DNA from: Rs1 sp029027825
Lineage (GTDB): Bacteria > Pseudomonadota > Gammaproteobacteria > Pseudomonadales > Balneatricaceae
Length of the DNA stretch: 64,000 nucleotides
Assembly: GCA_029027825.1 (NCBI GenBank)
Contig: CP093399.1
Span: forward strand, 2,232,001-2,296,000
Direction: 5' to 3'
The notes under the pieces were generated by a model, which searched no databases, was not told where the DNA came from, and saw only the letters and a program-made list of their open reading frames with translations. This document shows, one piece after another, positions 1-9,074 of this stretch. Both the position numbers and the translations under genes were made by a program. Position 1 is the first letter of the stretch; each line of letters starts with the position of its first letter.

Positions 1-1134
1 AGTCTTCAATTTGCCGATCAACACCTCGAATCACCACCATTTTGTGGCGGATTTTTAGGGCATTTCAGTTACGATTTAGGACGCAATATTGAAGTGCTGC
101 CTAATATTGCCAAGGACGATCTCTCGCTTCCTGAGATGCAACTAGGCTTATATACTTGGGCGATAATTAGCGATCACCAGCTAGCAATCACTTATCTGGT
201 CGGCAGTGAGCTAATCAGCAGCGCTGATTTTACCGAGCTGAGCGCATTAATAGCCGCTACCACTTACCCTGCAAGCCCCCTGCAGTCAATATCTAAGTTT
301 CAGCTTAGCACGCCGTTCACCAGCAATATGGATGCGGCTTATTATGCAAATGCCTTAACTAAAATCGATCAGTACATTTTAAATGGTGACTGCTACCAAG
401 TTAATTTTGCGCAGCGATTCTCAGCCCAGTGCCAAGGGGATCCTCTGCAGGCTTATTTAACCCTTCGAGAAGCTGCCCCCACTCACTTTTCAGCCTTTAT
501 AGACACGCCAAATGGGGCCATTTTATCGCTGTCGCCAGAACGGTTTTTAAAGGTAGACCAACAAGGATCGGTGGTCACTCAACCGATTAAAGGTACCCAG
601 CCTAGGGCAGAAGACTTACAGCAAGATCAAGCCAACAAAGATTTTTTGATCAATTCTGAGAAAGACCAGGCCGAAAATTTAATGATTGTCGACTTAATGC
701 GCAACGACATTTCCAAAAGTTGCGCATTACACAGTGTAAAAGTACCTAGTTTATTCGCAGTTGAAAGCTACCAAAATGTTCATCATTTAGTCAGCACTGT
801 CACTGGCAAACTGCAAGAGAACGCCGATGCCATTGAGCTGCTGCGAAACTGCTTCCCCGGTGGTTCAATCACTGGTGCACCCAAAATTCGAGCGATGCAA
901 ATCATTGACGAGCTAGAGCCGCATCGCAGAAGTATCTATTGCGGCAGCATTGGCTATTTAAGCTTATGCGGAAGCATGGATACCAGCATCACGATTCGTA
1001 CTCTGCTGATAGAAAACCATAACATTTACTGCTGGGCGGGAGGCGGTATTGTGGCAGATTCTGAAATTAGCGCCGAGTATCAGGAAACCTTTGATAAAGT
1101 AAATAACTTATTGAATGCCTTGCAAAATAAGTAG
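1..1134 (+). CDS. pabB: Aminodeoxychorismate synthase component I (5' end outside the window)
   Basis: PabB converts chorismate plus PabA-derived ammonia to 4-amino-4-deoxychorismate for folate synthesis in the cytoplasm. The frame is open from base 1, and its first residues (GGFLGHFSYDLGR) already match the PabB N-terminal domain, so the gene begins upstream and the GTG at 94 is internal. Visible family motifs are PIKGTQPR with the nucleophilic lysine that separates PabB from TrpE, then AENLMIVDLMRND, VHHLVSTVTG, and near the C-terminus FPGGSITGAPKIRAM and GSIGYLSLCG. The C-terminal chorismate-binding domain is complete. TrpE is the alternative, but the PIKGT lysine argues for PabB. Confidence 0.95.
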   Translation, partial: SLQFADQHLESPPFCGGFLGHFSYDLGRNIEVLPNIAKDDLSLPEMQLGLYTWAIISDHQLAITYLVGSELISSADFTELSALIAATTYPASPLQSISKFQLSTPFTSNMDAAYYANALTKIDQYILNGDCYQVNFAQRFSAQCQGDPLQAYLTLREAAPTHFSAFIDTPNGAILSLSPERFLKVDQQGSVVTQPIKGTQPRAEDLQQDQANKDFLINSEKDQAENLMIVDLMRNDISKSCALHSVKVPSLFAVESYQNVHHLVSTVTGKLQENADAIELLRNCFPGGSITGAPKIRAMQIIDELEPHRRSIYCGSIGYLSLCGSMDTSITIRTLLIENHNIYCWAGGGIVADSEISAEYQETFDKVNNLLNALQNK

Positions 1135-1375
1135 ACTTTAGCGGCTTAAGTGCCTCTAATCAGGATCCTCTGCACCCGCTACCCATCTTCGCTGCGCGAA
1201 CAGCTAATGACCAGTGTGATTTTCTTAAATCTGAAGATATATTTTTGTACGATACAATGACTTAAAGCATAGACTTTTTAATCACAGGCTTCTATGCTCT
1301 GGACAACTCTTATATTTGGAGTACGTTTCAAGGAAGATTATCGAAACGAATCACATAATCACTAGGAAAACTACA

Positions 1376-2392
1376 ATGAAAAGAATATTACCTATTGCTG
1401 TGAGTCTTGCAGCCTTAGCCGCAGTCAATGTATCAGCATCTACTTTAGAAGAAGTGCAGGCCCGTGGCGTATTAAAATGTGGTGTAACACCAGGCCTAGC
1501 AGGTTTTTCAACCCCAAATGATAGCGGTAAGTGGGAGGGGTTAGATGTTGACCTTTGTCGAGCAGTTGCCGCAGCTGTATTTGGTGATGCAGAAAAAGTT
1601 GAATATATTCCCCTCACTTCAAAAGTGCGTTTCGAAGTTTTAAAATCCGGTGAAATTGATCTGCTATCGCGCTCAACTACTTGGACATTTACTCGCGATT
1701 CTGGCTTAGGTCTCAACTTCGCTGGTGTTAACTACTACGACGGTCAAGGCTTTATGGTCCCCGCTGCGTTAGGAGTTAACTCAGCTAAGCAACTTGACGG
1801 CGCCTCAATCTGTATTCAAACAGGCACCACGACAGAACTTAATTTAGCCGAGTACTTCAAAATTAATGGCATGACATACGAGCCAGTACCGGTTGAATCA
1901 GCAGCTGAAGGTCGTCAAAACTATCTTGCTGGGCGCTGTGATGTATACACAACAGACGCATCAGCACTCGCTTCGCAACGCTCAGTAATGGACGATCCCG
2001 CTGCTCACTTAGTTCTACCAGAAATTATCTCTAAAGAGCCTTTAGGCCCAGTTGTTCGCCATGGCGATGATCAATGGCTAGATATTGTTAAATGGAGCCA
2101 TAACGTAATGTTAAACGCTGAAGAGCTTAACATTACCTCTAAAAACTTAGATGAGCGCGGCGCAAATGCTAATGACCCATCGGCACAAGGTTTACTCGGT
2201 ACCAATGAAGCTAAACTTGGTGCTATGTTAGGCCTCGATAAAAAATGGGCTTATAACATTATTAAGCAAGTCGGCAACTACAGTGAATCTTTTGAGCGTA
2301 ACGTCGGTAAAGCAACCCCACTTAAGCTTGATCGTGGTCTAAATGCACTTTGGACTAATGGCGGCATTCAGTATGCTCCACCGCTTAAGTAG
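1376..2392 (+). CDS. Amino-acid ABC transporter periplasmic binding protein (AapJ/YhdW type)
   Basis: This is a solute-binding protein of the polar or general L-amino-acid family. I start at the ATG at 1376, which has AGGAAAA just upstream and gives a normal signal peptide (MKRILPIAVSLAALAAVNVSA). An upstream in-frame ATG at 1316 would put a charged, non-signal extension in front. The mature protein opens with LEEVQARGVLKCGV and carries GKWEGLDVDLCRAVAAAVFG and IDLLSRSTTWTFTRD, typical of AapJ-like proteins. No permease or ATPase gene follows; an R1 repeat does. It is therefore an orphan binding protein here, and the transporter must be encoded elsewhere. The exact substrate cannot be read from sequence. 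Confidence 0.9.
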   Translation: MKRILPIAVSLAALAAVNVSASTLEEVQARGVLKCGVTPGLAGFSTPNDSGKWEGLDVDLCRAVAAAVFGDAEKVEYIPLTSKVRFEVLKSGEIDLLSRSTTWTFTRDSGLGLNFAGVNYYDGQGFMVPAALGVNSAKQLDGASICIQTGTTTELNLAEYFKINGMTYEPVPVESAAEGRQNYLAGRCDVYTTDASALASQRSVMDDPAAHLVLPEIISKEPLGPVVRHGDDQWLDIVKWSHNVMLNAEELNITSKNLDERGANANDPSAQGLLGTNEAKLGAMLGLDKKWAYNIIKQVGNYSESFERNVGKATPLKLDRGLNALWTNGGIQYAPPLK

Positions 2393-2514
2393 CAAGTAGC
2401 AAGTAGCAATTAGCGAGCTCTATTTTTATACTTAGCAGCACCAAGTTATAAAGATAGGGCTCTTTTTTTGGACTAATTTAAGCTTGAGGAAGAACGAACT
2501 CCGTATGTTTAAAT

Positions 2515-2717
2515 GAGACCTCTGCATAACGTAGCGAGCGAAGGTAAGACAAGGCAAAAACCGGCGAGATAGCGGAGTTAGTATGCCCCTCACTTTGGGT
2601 ACAGTGTGCCCCTGTTTATGGGTATTACAGGTGTAAATGAGCATATTGAGCCGGTTTTTAACGCAGTATTACCGAGTGCAGTTATCAGACCATTTGGTTA
2701 TGTTATGCTGTGTTCTC
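2515..2717 (+). repeat. R1 MITE copy A
   Basis: A 203-bp element begins GAGACCTCTGCATAAC and ends with an imperfect inverted copy (GTTATGCTGTGTTCTC). An internal inverted pair, AAAAACCGGC and GCCGGTTTTT, lies at about 2555 and 2650. The 5-bp target duplication TAAAT flanks it on both sides (2510-2514 and 2718-2722). It carries no convincing gene. Confidence 0.85.
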
Positions 2718-2861
2718 TAAATAAATAAACTAGCCGTTACACAGAATTAGTTACAGACTCCTAAATTCGATTGATCACAATATCTCTACTGTAAATTTTC
2801 AATAAAATGATAATCTACTCTGTTTTCTTTACTCTTTAAGTCGAGCGGCAATATTACTCAT

Positions 2862-3491
2862 TTAAGATAATAGCTTGTTAACATAGGTAGAAAGTACATC
2901 TATAGCGACTTGGTTTTCACCACCGCCGGGGATAATGACGTCTGCGTATTTTTTACTCGGCTCGATGAATTTATAAAAAGAGGGCCTCACCGTATCTTCG
3001 TACTGATGTATCACTGAATCCATGGTTCTTCCTCTCTCACCTACGTCGCGTTTTAAGCGCCGAATAAAACAAAAATCCAGTGCGGTATCGACATAGATTT
3101 TAGCGTCTATTAGCTTGCGTAGACGACGATGGGTAAAAAGTAGGATGCCTTCAATTATTATTACTTTTTTCGGCGCCTGCTCAATTTTTTCACTAAAGCG
3201 AGTGTGGTTTACAAAATCATACTGGGGGATGGCGACAGTATCACCCGCTATTAATGCTTCTAGATGATCACAGAGTAAATCAAAATCTTTGGATTTTGGG
3301 CTGTCATAATTCACTTCTACTCGCTCCGCCATCGTCAAATGGTCTTGGCAATGATAGTAGGAGTCTTCACAAATCAAACCAATATCATTATTGCCCGCTT
3401 GGCTCACTTGTTTAATTAAGGTATTAGCCAGCAACGTTTTGCCTGAAGCGGAAGCACCAGTGATGCCAATAATAATTGTATTTTTGGTCAT
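2862..3491 (-). CDS. udk: Uridine kinase
   Basis: Udk phosphorylates uridine and cytidine to UMP and CMP in pyrimidine salvage. The 209-residue protein has the family's normal length. The P-loop GASASGKT lies at residues 12-19, followed by the substrate-site motifs CEDSYY, NYDSPKSKDFD and IPQYDFVNHTR. The strand motif IIIEGILLF and the arginine-rich FIRRLKRDVGERGR region of the lid also fit. It stands alone between two R1 repeats (copies A and B), transcribed leftward. Phosphoribulokinase is related but longer and lacks this spacing, so the assignment is secure. Confidence 0.93.
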   Translation of the reverse strand: MTKNTIIIGITGASASGKTLLANTLIKQVSQAGNNDIGLICEDSYYHCQDHLTMAERVEVNYDSPKSKDFDLLCDHLEALIAGDTVAIPQYDFVNHTRFSEKIEQAPKKVIIIEGILLFTHRRLRKLIDAKIYVDTALDFCFIRRLKRDVGERGRTMDSVIHQYEDTVRPSFYKFIEPSKKYADVIIPGGGENQVAIDVLSTYVNKLLS

Positions 3492-3512
3492 TTAAATTCC
3501 AAGATGTATATT

Positions 3513-3714
3513 GAGACCTCTTCATAACGTTGCAAGCGAAAGTAATACAGAGAAAAACCGGCGATATAGCGGAGTTAGTATGCCCCTCACTTTCGGCACA
3601 GCGTGCCCTTCTTTATGGGTATTACTGATGTAAAGGAGCATATTGAGCCGGTTTTTAACGCCGTATTACCGAGCGCAGTTATTATACCCTCTGGGTAAGT
3701 TATGCAGAGGTCTC
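3513..3714 (+). repeat. R1 MITE copy B
   Basis: A 202-bp R1 copy in the same orientation as copy A. It begins GAGACCTCTTCATAAC and ends GTTATGCAGAGGTCTC, so one base of the left end is changed. The internal AAAAACCGGC / GCCGGTTTTT pair is present. Flanks ATATT and TAGTT do not form a clean duplication, suggesting an older insertion. It lies between udk and the amidohydrolase gene. Confidence 0.85.
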
Positions 3715-3848
3715 TAGTTGTAAGAGGTAGCGCTCAGTGTAACAAAGCTTTGGCTTAGACTTAAGCTAGATTCCACTGTTACATCAAAAAAGCAAGCAGC
3801 TCAGTTGTTGCCCGTAAGGGAACCTCTGAGCAAGTCATATTCAGTCCA

Positions 3849-5006
3849 CTACTCAAAAGTACCTTTTATTTCCATTTTACCAGCGCGCTTATGCCACTTG
3901 CCGAGCGCAAGTACATCTGTCACTTGCATGGTTTGGTCAAGCACCACCAAATCGGCATCGAAACCTGCCAACAATTGCCCTTTATGTTGAAAGCGCAACA
4001 GCTGTGCTACATTTCTGGTGAGCATCGGTAATATTATTTCTAGTGGGACGTTAAGTTTTAAAGTGGCTCTCAAGGTTTCCATTAAGGTCTCTGCCCGGCC
4101 AAAGTCCATCCGCACTAAATTACCACAGCGATCGAAGTCAGGCAGGCACCCGCCACCATCTGAACTTAATGTAATCCGCTCTAGGGGTAGTTTTTTCTGC
4201 ACTGCCAAAGCGATCGCTTCAGATGCTTCCCAACCACTGCTAGAAGTCCCCTCCGGGAAAGCCGTTATATCAATGTAACAGCCTTGCTTTACCAACTCGC
4301 AGGCACTGCTAAATAAAGGTTTATTACGATTAACATGCGTCGGATTAAAGGTCCGAGCGGGGATTTCGGTCTCTGCGATCGCCCGCTCAATAAGCGCTAA
4401 TTTACGATCACCATCACCTAAGTGAAAGTGAATAACTCCTGCTTTGTTGGTCATCAATCCTGCGACATGGGCTTCACTGGCCAATCTAATCACTTCTTCG
4501 AAAGTCGGCTGACTAGAGCGATGATCGCTAATTGCAAATTCGCCAAGACAGATCACCGGATCAAGAAACCCGCTGTCTTTTTTGGCGCTACCAATCAAGG
4601 TTGTCAAAGGATAATGATAACCACCGGTCCAGCAGTAGGCACTCATCCCCTCCTCTCTTAAAGCATAGGTGCGCGCCACTAAATTTTCAATACTTCGGGT
4701 AGTATCATCAGTGCCAAGCAGTCCGACGACTGTCGTTACCCCGCAACTGGTAAACGCACTCATTGGCACTGGAGGTACTTGAGTCGCAAAACCAACTTCA
4801 CCACCACCGCCTGTCACATGAGCGTGTGCATCAATAAATCCAGGAACAACTTTAGCACCTTGTAAATCGACTTGATCAATTTCAATATTGTGCGGCAGAT
4901 CCATAGCCGCGGCACTGACGGCTATAATTTTACTCCCTGCAATAAGAATATTTTGCAGGCCCATGGCATCTGGGGTATATAAATCGGCATTTTTAAGGTA
5001 AATCAA
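3849..5006 (-). CDS. iadA: Isoaspartyl dipeptidase-like amidohydrolase (beta-aspartyl peptidase)
   Basis: IadA-type enzymes cleave isoaspartyl dipeptides from damaged proteins using a binuclear zinc site in an amidohydrolase barrel. The 385-residue protein carries DAHAHVTGGGGE (residues 60-70), WTGGYHYP, AISDHRS, HFHLGDGD, THVNRN and TLSSDGGG, so the metal and substrate histidines, arginines and catalytic aspartate are all there. The residue matching the carboxylated lysine of E. coli IadA (K162, before AISDHR) is glutamate here (E156). A glutamate could also bridge the metals, so activity is likely but specificity may differ. The start is a TTG at 5006 with a weak ribosome site. It is monocistronic. 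Confidence 0.85.
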   Translation of the reverse strand: MIYLKNADLYTPDAMGLQNILIAGSKIIAVSAAAMDLPHNIEIDQVDLQGAKVVPGFIDAHAHVTGGGGEVGFATQVPPVPMSAFTSCGVTTVVGLLGTDDTTRSIENLVARTYALREEGMSAYCWTGGYHYPLTTLIGSAKKDSGFLDPVICLGEFAISDHRSSQPTFEEVIRLASEAHVAGLMTNKAGVIHFHLGDGDRKLALIERAIAETEIPARTFNPTHVNRNKPLFSSACELVKQGCYIDITAFPEGTSSSGWEASEAIALAVQKKLPLERITLSSDGGGCLPDFDRCGNLVRMDFGRAETLMETLRATLKLNVPLEIILPMLTRNVAQLLRFQHKGQLLAGFDADLVVLDQTMQVTDVLALGKWHKRAGKMEIKGTFE

Positions 5007-5175
5007 AGTATATTCTCGGCTCTTATAATTTAAATAATTGAGGGTAAATTAAGTGATTACACACCTATACATAAAGCCCTAGCGTGAAGTATTCAGGCAC
5101 TTGACTGCCCATCACACTATTTTAGTGTGATATCAGACTAAGTAGCAGAGATCAGTTCAAAATTTGTTTGGCTAG

Positions 5176-5826
5176 CTACGAGTAGCCTACGCTTATTTGC
5201 GATAACTCTAAAGGCGCTTTCAAGGAGATTAAGGGATTCAATAATTGAGTATTTAACTCTGGTTGCACTCTTGGATACCTAGGTGCCTGACGGTCATTTA
5301 ACATCGCATGTTGCCAGCCTTGTGTACAGGACAAAAAATCATCGCAAAACTGCTGGGAATACTCAAGACAGCCAGCCAAAATCACATCTAAATAACTAAA
5401 TACCACCGGCGATTCCTGACAGGGAGCAACCACTTTATCGGCTTGGTATAACCAAATTTTCACGGTCTCTTTTCCTAGGCTGCTAGACTGATCAACAATC
5501 AACTGATCTGCCGGGTTATAGTACTCGACTTGCGCGGCATCTATTAGCACCCGTTTGTAGCCTTTTTCTCGCAGATCAAAGCTGGATAATTCACTCGCAT
5601 CAACTTCAATTAGCACCCCATTACAGGTCTCTTTTGGGTCGACAATCACCACCACCGAACTCATTCCAAAACCACTTGATACATTAGACCAATGCCTGGC
5701 AAACCCTGACACTTTAACCGCAACCGCTCTACCGGTTTCTCCGGTGGCTTTTCGGGAGTGACTATTAATCAAGCTACCGTAACCAAATATGAAATTTTGT
5801 ACTGAAGGTACTGCCAAGTTTTGCAA
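5176..5826 (-). CDS. Gamma-glutamylcyclotransferase-like protein
   Basis: The protein (216 residues) has the fold signature FGYGSLIN (residues 14-21), which binds the gamma-glutamyl group in the cyclotransferase (AIG2/BtrG) superfamily. A central acidic segment, FDLREKGYKRV, supplies the likely catalytic glutamate. Members release 5-oxoproline from gamma-glutamyl amines or glutathione; the substrate here is unknown. The start is a TTG at 5826 with AAAGGG seven bases upstream. The C-terminal part (residues 150-216, rich in C, Q and aromatic residues) is longer than in minimal members. It follows iadA-like DNA upstream on the same strand but with a gap of 169 bases, so cotranscription is uncertain. 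Confidence 0.75.
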   Translation of the reverse strand: MQNLAVPSVQNFIFGYGSLINSHSRKATGETGRAVAVKVSGFARHWSNVSSGFGMSSVVVIVDPKETCNGVLIEVDASELSSFDLREKGYKRVLIDAAQVEYYNPADQLIVDQSSSLGKETVKIWLYQADKVVAPCQESPVVFSYLDVILAGCLEYSQQFCDDFLSCTQGWQHAMLNDRQAPRYPRVQPELNTQLLNPLISLKAPLELSQISVGYS

Positions 5827-6021
5827 AATATTGCCCTTTTCGTGTTGATCTTAAATTATTAATATAAGCTCCTGACACTAGCGACGCTAATCGTTTTACA
5901 GGATTTTTCAATTCAGTACTGTATAAATGTACCAGTTGGATTGAAAAATAAAAAAACCTATTAAAACAATAGATTATATAGCCAAGCAGTGACTAGATGA
6001 ATTTTCAGTTTAGCTACTTTA

Positions 6022-6172
6022 AGACCTCAGCATAAAGCCACTAGCCAAGGTAATACAAGACAAAAACCGGTGATATAGCGGAGTTAGTGTGCCACTATTT
6101 ATGGGCATATATGAGCATATTGAACCGTTTTTAACGCCGTATTACCGATTGTAGTCGTTATGCTGAGGTCCC
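6022..6172 (+). repeat. R1 MITE copy C, internally deleted
   Basis: A 151-bp R1 derivative. Its ends are AGACCTCAGCATAA and TTATGCTGAGGTCC, so the change TGCATAA to AGCATAA is matched in both ends. About 50 bp around the TGCCCCTCACTTTGGG segment are missing. It lies in the 356-bp gap between the cyclotransferase-like gene and the TauE permease; I see nothing else in that gap. Confidence 0.75.
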
Positions 6173-6182
6173 TGTTAATATT

Positions 6183-6965
6183 TTATACTAGCCAGACTTT
6201 ATATAAACCTAAAATACTGATTATTAACAGCGCCGACCCCATAAACCGATAGAATACTGGGGTGCTAGCATTGACCAACCGAACATGTAGCATTTGCCCC
6301 AATACATGACCGACGGTAACTAGCGGCAACAACCATAAATGGTGTATCCACTGAAAATCGACACTGGCTAAAGCGAACGCGAAGACCTTGATCAGCACTA
6401 AGATAAACCACAGTACGAACAAGGTGTCTCGCAGCTTCTCTTTCGCCACATGGCTGGCAAATACCGCAACTATCAAAGGAGCACCGATTAACGAAGCGCC
6501 ACTTACATAGCCCCCTAGGATCGAAAAAAAGGAATCCAGTATTTTATTATTACTTTTAAAAGGTTTGTTTATGATATAGCCGACTGCATAGCCAAAAACA
6601 ACCACAAAAATGATACTCGTCATTAGTTGAGGTGGCATTGTTAATAGGCCGAACACCCCGATTAGTTTCGGAATAATCATGACCAGCAGCGCATACCTTA
6701 AATAGTGCCAATCAATAGTCGATATATTTTCTTGCTTAGAGCGGCCGCGATTCACTTTGCGATAATTAGTAATAGCCATCCAAGACGAAAAAATCAATAA
6801 ATGCACAGCAATCAGCGGTAAAATGAAAATTGGATCATTGTGTATAAACAGTAGAAAAGGCAGCGCCAACACAGTTCCACCAACACCCAAACCAGATCTA
6901 ACAAAGCCGCTCCAGACAAAGACTAAGCCAATGAGTGCCAGTTGCATCGGTGACAATAATTCCAT
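6183..6965 (-). CDS. TauE/SafE family membrane permease
   Basis: A polytopic inner-membrane protein of the TauE/SafE (sulfite or organosulfonate exporter) family. The N-terminal repeat has the family glycine-rich stretch FVRSGLGVGGTVLALPFLL, and a second copy of the motif (GGYVSGASLIGAPLIV) falls near residue 155. About eight hydrophobic segments are visible. I prefer the ATG at 6965, which has AAGGA ten bases upstream, over the TTG at 6974. The stop lies ten bases from R1 copy C. Substrate cannot be deduced; members move sulfite, sulfoacetate and other anions. Confidence 0.8.
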   Translation of the reverse strand: MELLSPMQLALIGLVFVWSGFVRSGLGVGGTVLALPFLLFIHNDPIFILPLIAVHLLIFSSWMAITNYRKVNRGRSKQENISTIDWHYLRYALLVMIIPKLIGVFGLLTMPPQLMTSIIFVVVFGYAVGYIINKPFKSNNKILDSFFSILGGYVSGASLIGAPLIVAVFASHVAKEKLRDTLFVLWFILVLIKVFAFALASVDFQWIHHLWLLPLVTVGHVLGQMLHVRLVNASTPVFYRFMGSALLIISILGLYKVWLV

Positions 6966-7097
6966 AGTAACCAAGTCCTTAATATTATGTGCATCAGCAC
7001 CTTAGCATACTAATTTGCATTCACCCACCAATGCCGAATGTAACCGATTGATCACTAATCGATGATGTTGCGCCTAAGAACCCAGTTATTATAAGTG

Positions 7098-7302
7098 GAT
7101 ACATCAGCATAACGTCACAATTGAAAGTAAAATAAGGAAAAAACCGGCAAAGTAGCGGAGTCAGTGTGCCCCTCACTTTGGGTATAGTATGCCCGATATT
7201 TTATGGGTATTACGGGTGTGAAAGTGCATATTGAGTCGGCTTTTAACACGGTATTACCGAGCGCAGTTATCATACCCTCTGGGTAAGTTATGCTGAGGTC
7301 TC
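7098..7302 (+). repeat. R1 MITE copy D
   Basis: A 205-bp R1 copy whose left end has decayed (GATACATCAGCATAAC) while the right end is clear (GTTATGCTGAGGTCTC). Like copy C it has the AGCATAA/TTATGCT pair, which defines a subfamily. No target duplication is recognisable. It ends 16 bases from the stop of the next minus-strand gene. Confidence 0.75.
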
Positions 7303-7318
7303 ATGTTAAATAAAAAAT

Positions 7319-7795
7319 TCACCTTGCAATACGTATCATATAAACCACATAAATAAGACATGCTATGCCAATAATAACAAAGGTGTAAGTTGCTAAGTTT
7401 TTATGCTGTTTTTGCCCTTTATCTTCGGTATGTGGATATTTGTCGTCTATTGCCAAGAGACCATAAGATAATATTGAAACTAGTACCCGCAATCCATTGT
7501 ACCCTTTGCTTTTACCGTGTGCCCAAAGAAACAACAGCATCAATACCAATTCAACAGATATCAGAACCTCAACCATTTTCTCTGAATCCAAAGCATCACT
7601 TGTCTTAATAAAAGCTATTAGTGCTAAATTGAGCAAGGCACCATAGAGACAATTATTGGCCACTCTTCTATATTTTTTAATCATATTCAGAGCAGTCCGA
7701 GGTAACGCCCGATTCACCGAGCAAATTGTATTGACAGATTTTTTGCGTTTTTTTTGCAAAAAAGATGATAGCGAGAAATGGCCCTTATTAACCAA
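7319..7795 (-). CDS. Small multi-spanning membrane protein, unknown function
   Basis: I do not recognise this 158-residue protein. Hydrophobic segments are visible at roughly residues 47-63, 77-93, 103-113 and 134-153, and the loop between the last two is charged and lysine-rich (DDKYPHTEDKGQKQHK). The N-terminal 37 residues are basic and poorly membrane-like, so an internal ATG at residue 38 (MIKKYRRV) is a possible start, although neither start has a clear ribosome site. It follows the next small membrane-protein gene by only 14 bases on the same strand, so the two probably form an operon. Confidence 0.5.
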   Translation of the reverse strand: MVNKGHFSLSSFLQKKRKKSVNTICSVNRALPRTALNMIKKYRRVANNCLYGALLNLALIAFIKTSDALDSEKMVEVLISVELVLMLLFLWAHGKSKGYNGLRVLVSILSYGLLAIDDKYPHTEDKGQKQHKNLATYTFVIIGIACLIYVVYMIRIAR

Positions 7796-7809
7796 TTTAT
7801 AGACATTTA

Positions 7810-8154
7810 CTACTGATGAATTAACCCAATATTTTCAATATACATCCAAATGCTAAGCGCCATTATGATAACAGCCCAATATTGCAGTGGAATCCAAAAC
7901 ATTGAATGTGTTTTTTTAAGCTCAATATGTTCATTTGTTTCTATATCAATTACTATCCTACCTGGTCTGCTGTTAAGTGTCCGTCCAAGGCTAAAAACAA
8001 TAATTGATGATAAAGCAAGGACTAAGGGCATGGCCCAATCATTGCTTTTATAAAAATCAATTACATATGTATAATCAACTACCGCTTCCACAAGCAGAGA
8101 ACAAACCAAAGGAATAAGTAATGCCATAATTCCCCAGCCTTTCCAAACTATCAA
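7810..8154 (-). CDS. Conserved small three-helix membrane protein
   Basis: A 114-residue protein with hydrophobic segments at about residues 8-27, 42-56 and 89-108. It begins MIVWKGWG and has a short cytoplasmic-looking loop, LNSRPGRIVIDIETNEHIEL, followed by HSMFWIPLQYW. From memory this pattern (a GWG start, a PGR-D-E-T-E-L loop, then H-x-FF-IP-QYW) recurs in unnamed proteins of many bacteria. The start is a TTG at 8154 with AAAGGAG seven bases upstream. No function is known to me. It probably heads a two-gene operon with the following membrane protein. Confidence 0.65.
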   Translation of the reverse strand: MIVWKGWGIMALLIPLVCSLLVEAVVDYTYVIDFYKSNDWAMPLVLALSSIIVFSLGRTLNSRPGRIVIDIETNEHIELKKTHSMFWIPLQYWAVIIMALSIWMYIENIGLIHQ

Positions 8155-8769
8155 AATATTGCTCCTTTACCCGATTGATTACTAATCAGGCTGTATACAA
8201 ATTGAAAATAACGAAAATTTTATACACCTATTCTTTAAACACATTAAAGGCCTGCAGGTTTAAAAATACTGATGCCTATCATTTTAATTCTTAACATCAC
8301 CCCTTCTTGTACTTCGCACTTTATTATATAGCCACACTAGCACACAAACACTAAAAACCATGGCTAATTTATATATAATCAAAAGCTTACACGCAAAATA
8401 AATCACAGGTAGTTCACAGCGTAGTTCTTATTATCGCTATTCTTATCTTTGGAATCATCCAGGAAGTAGCTTACTGCTAATAGTGATACGTTAATAGTCG
8501 CGGAAGAAAAGGTCTAACCTACCTAATTAAAACTAGGACGATGAATTATTTTCAGTACGACGGAAAAAGGTGATTAGCTATAGAATTTATTATAGGCCAA
8601 AAATGCTAAATGATTTCTAAAATTGAGCCTGTATATATGTCGGTACTGATAACTTTTAGACTAAGTACACAGAGCAGTTGACAGACAAAAACTGTATTAA
8701 ATAACTAGTGATGAAAGCACTAAATGTCAAATGATGACTTTACTGTCGATATCAATCCTTTAGTTTTTA
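8155..8769. other. Intergenic stretch with no recognised content
   Basis: About 615 AT-rich bases lie between the small membrane-protein pair and the broken rhodanese gene. I see no long open frame with a ribosome site, no R1 or R2 ends and no RNA gene. Confidence 0.5.
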
Positions 8770-9074
8770 TTAGTTTGGCGATCCTTTTAATAACAGAGGA
8801 AATATTTCATTTGAAAAGCTTGATTCGAGAATAAATATATTTTTGTAGCCGAGCTGCTTTATTGCCGGATAAGCCATTGTTGTCAATGCTACTTTTCGAC
8901 TCATCTGAAAATTATTGTCGCAATAGATAACGACCCGCGAATTTTTGGAAGGGATCACTTTTATCAGTGCTTCGTCAGTAAGCTCTGTAACTGGAAGATT
9001 AATGGCGCCCTTGATATAAGATTTTTCAAAACTTTGTTCCGAACGCAAGTCGAGGAGTACTGCACTGCCTTCTT

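Noticed and set aside
2389..2412. GTAGCAA short tandem repeats after the binding-protein gene
   Set aside because: Too short and imperfect to interpret; probably simple slippage.
2432..2644. Minus-strand open frame within R1 copy A (RGILTPLSRRF type peptide), also seen in copy G at 37791
   Set aside because: The shared peptide reflects the repeat DNA. Other R1 copies break the frame and no ribosome site is visible.
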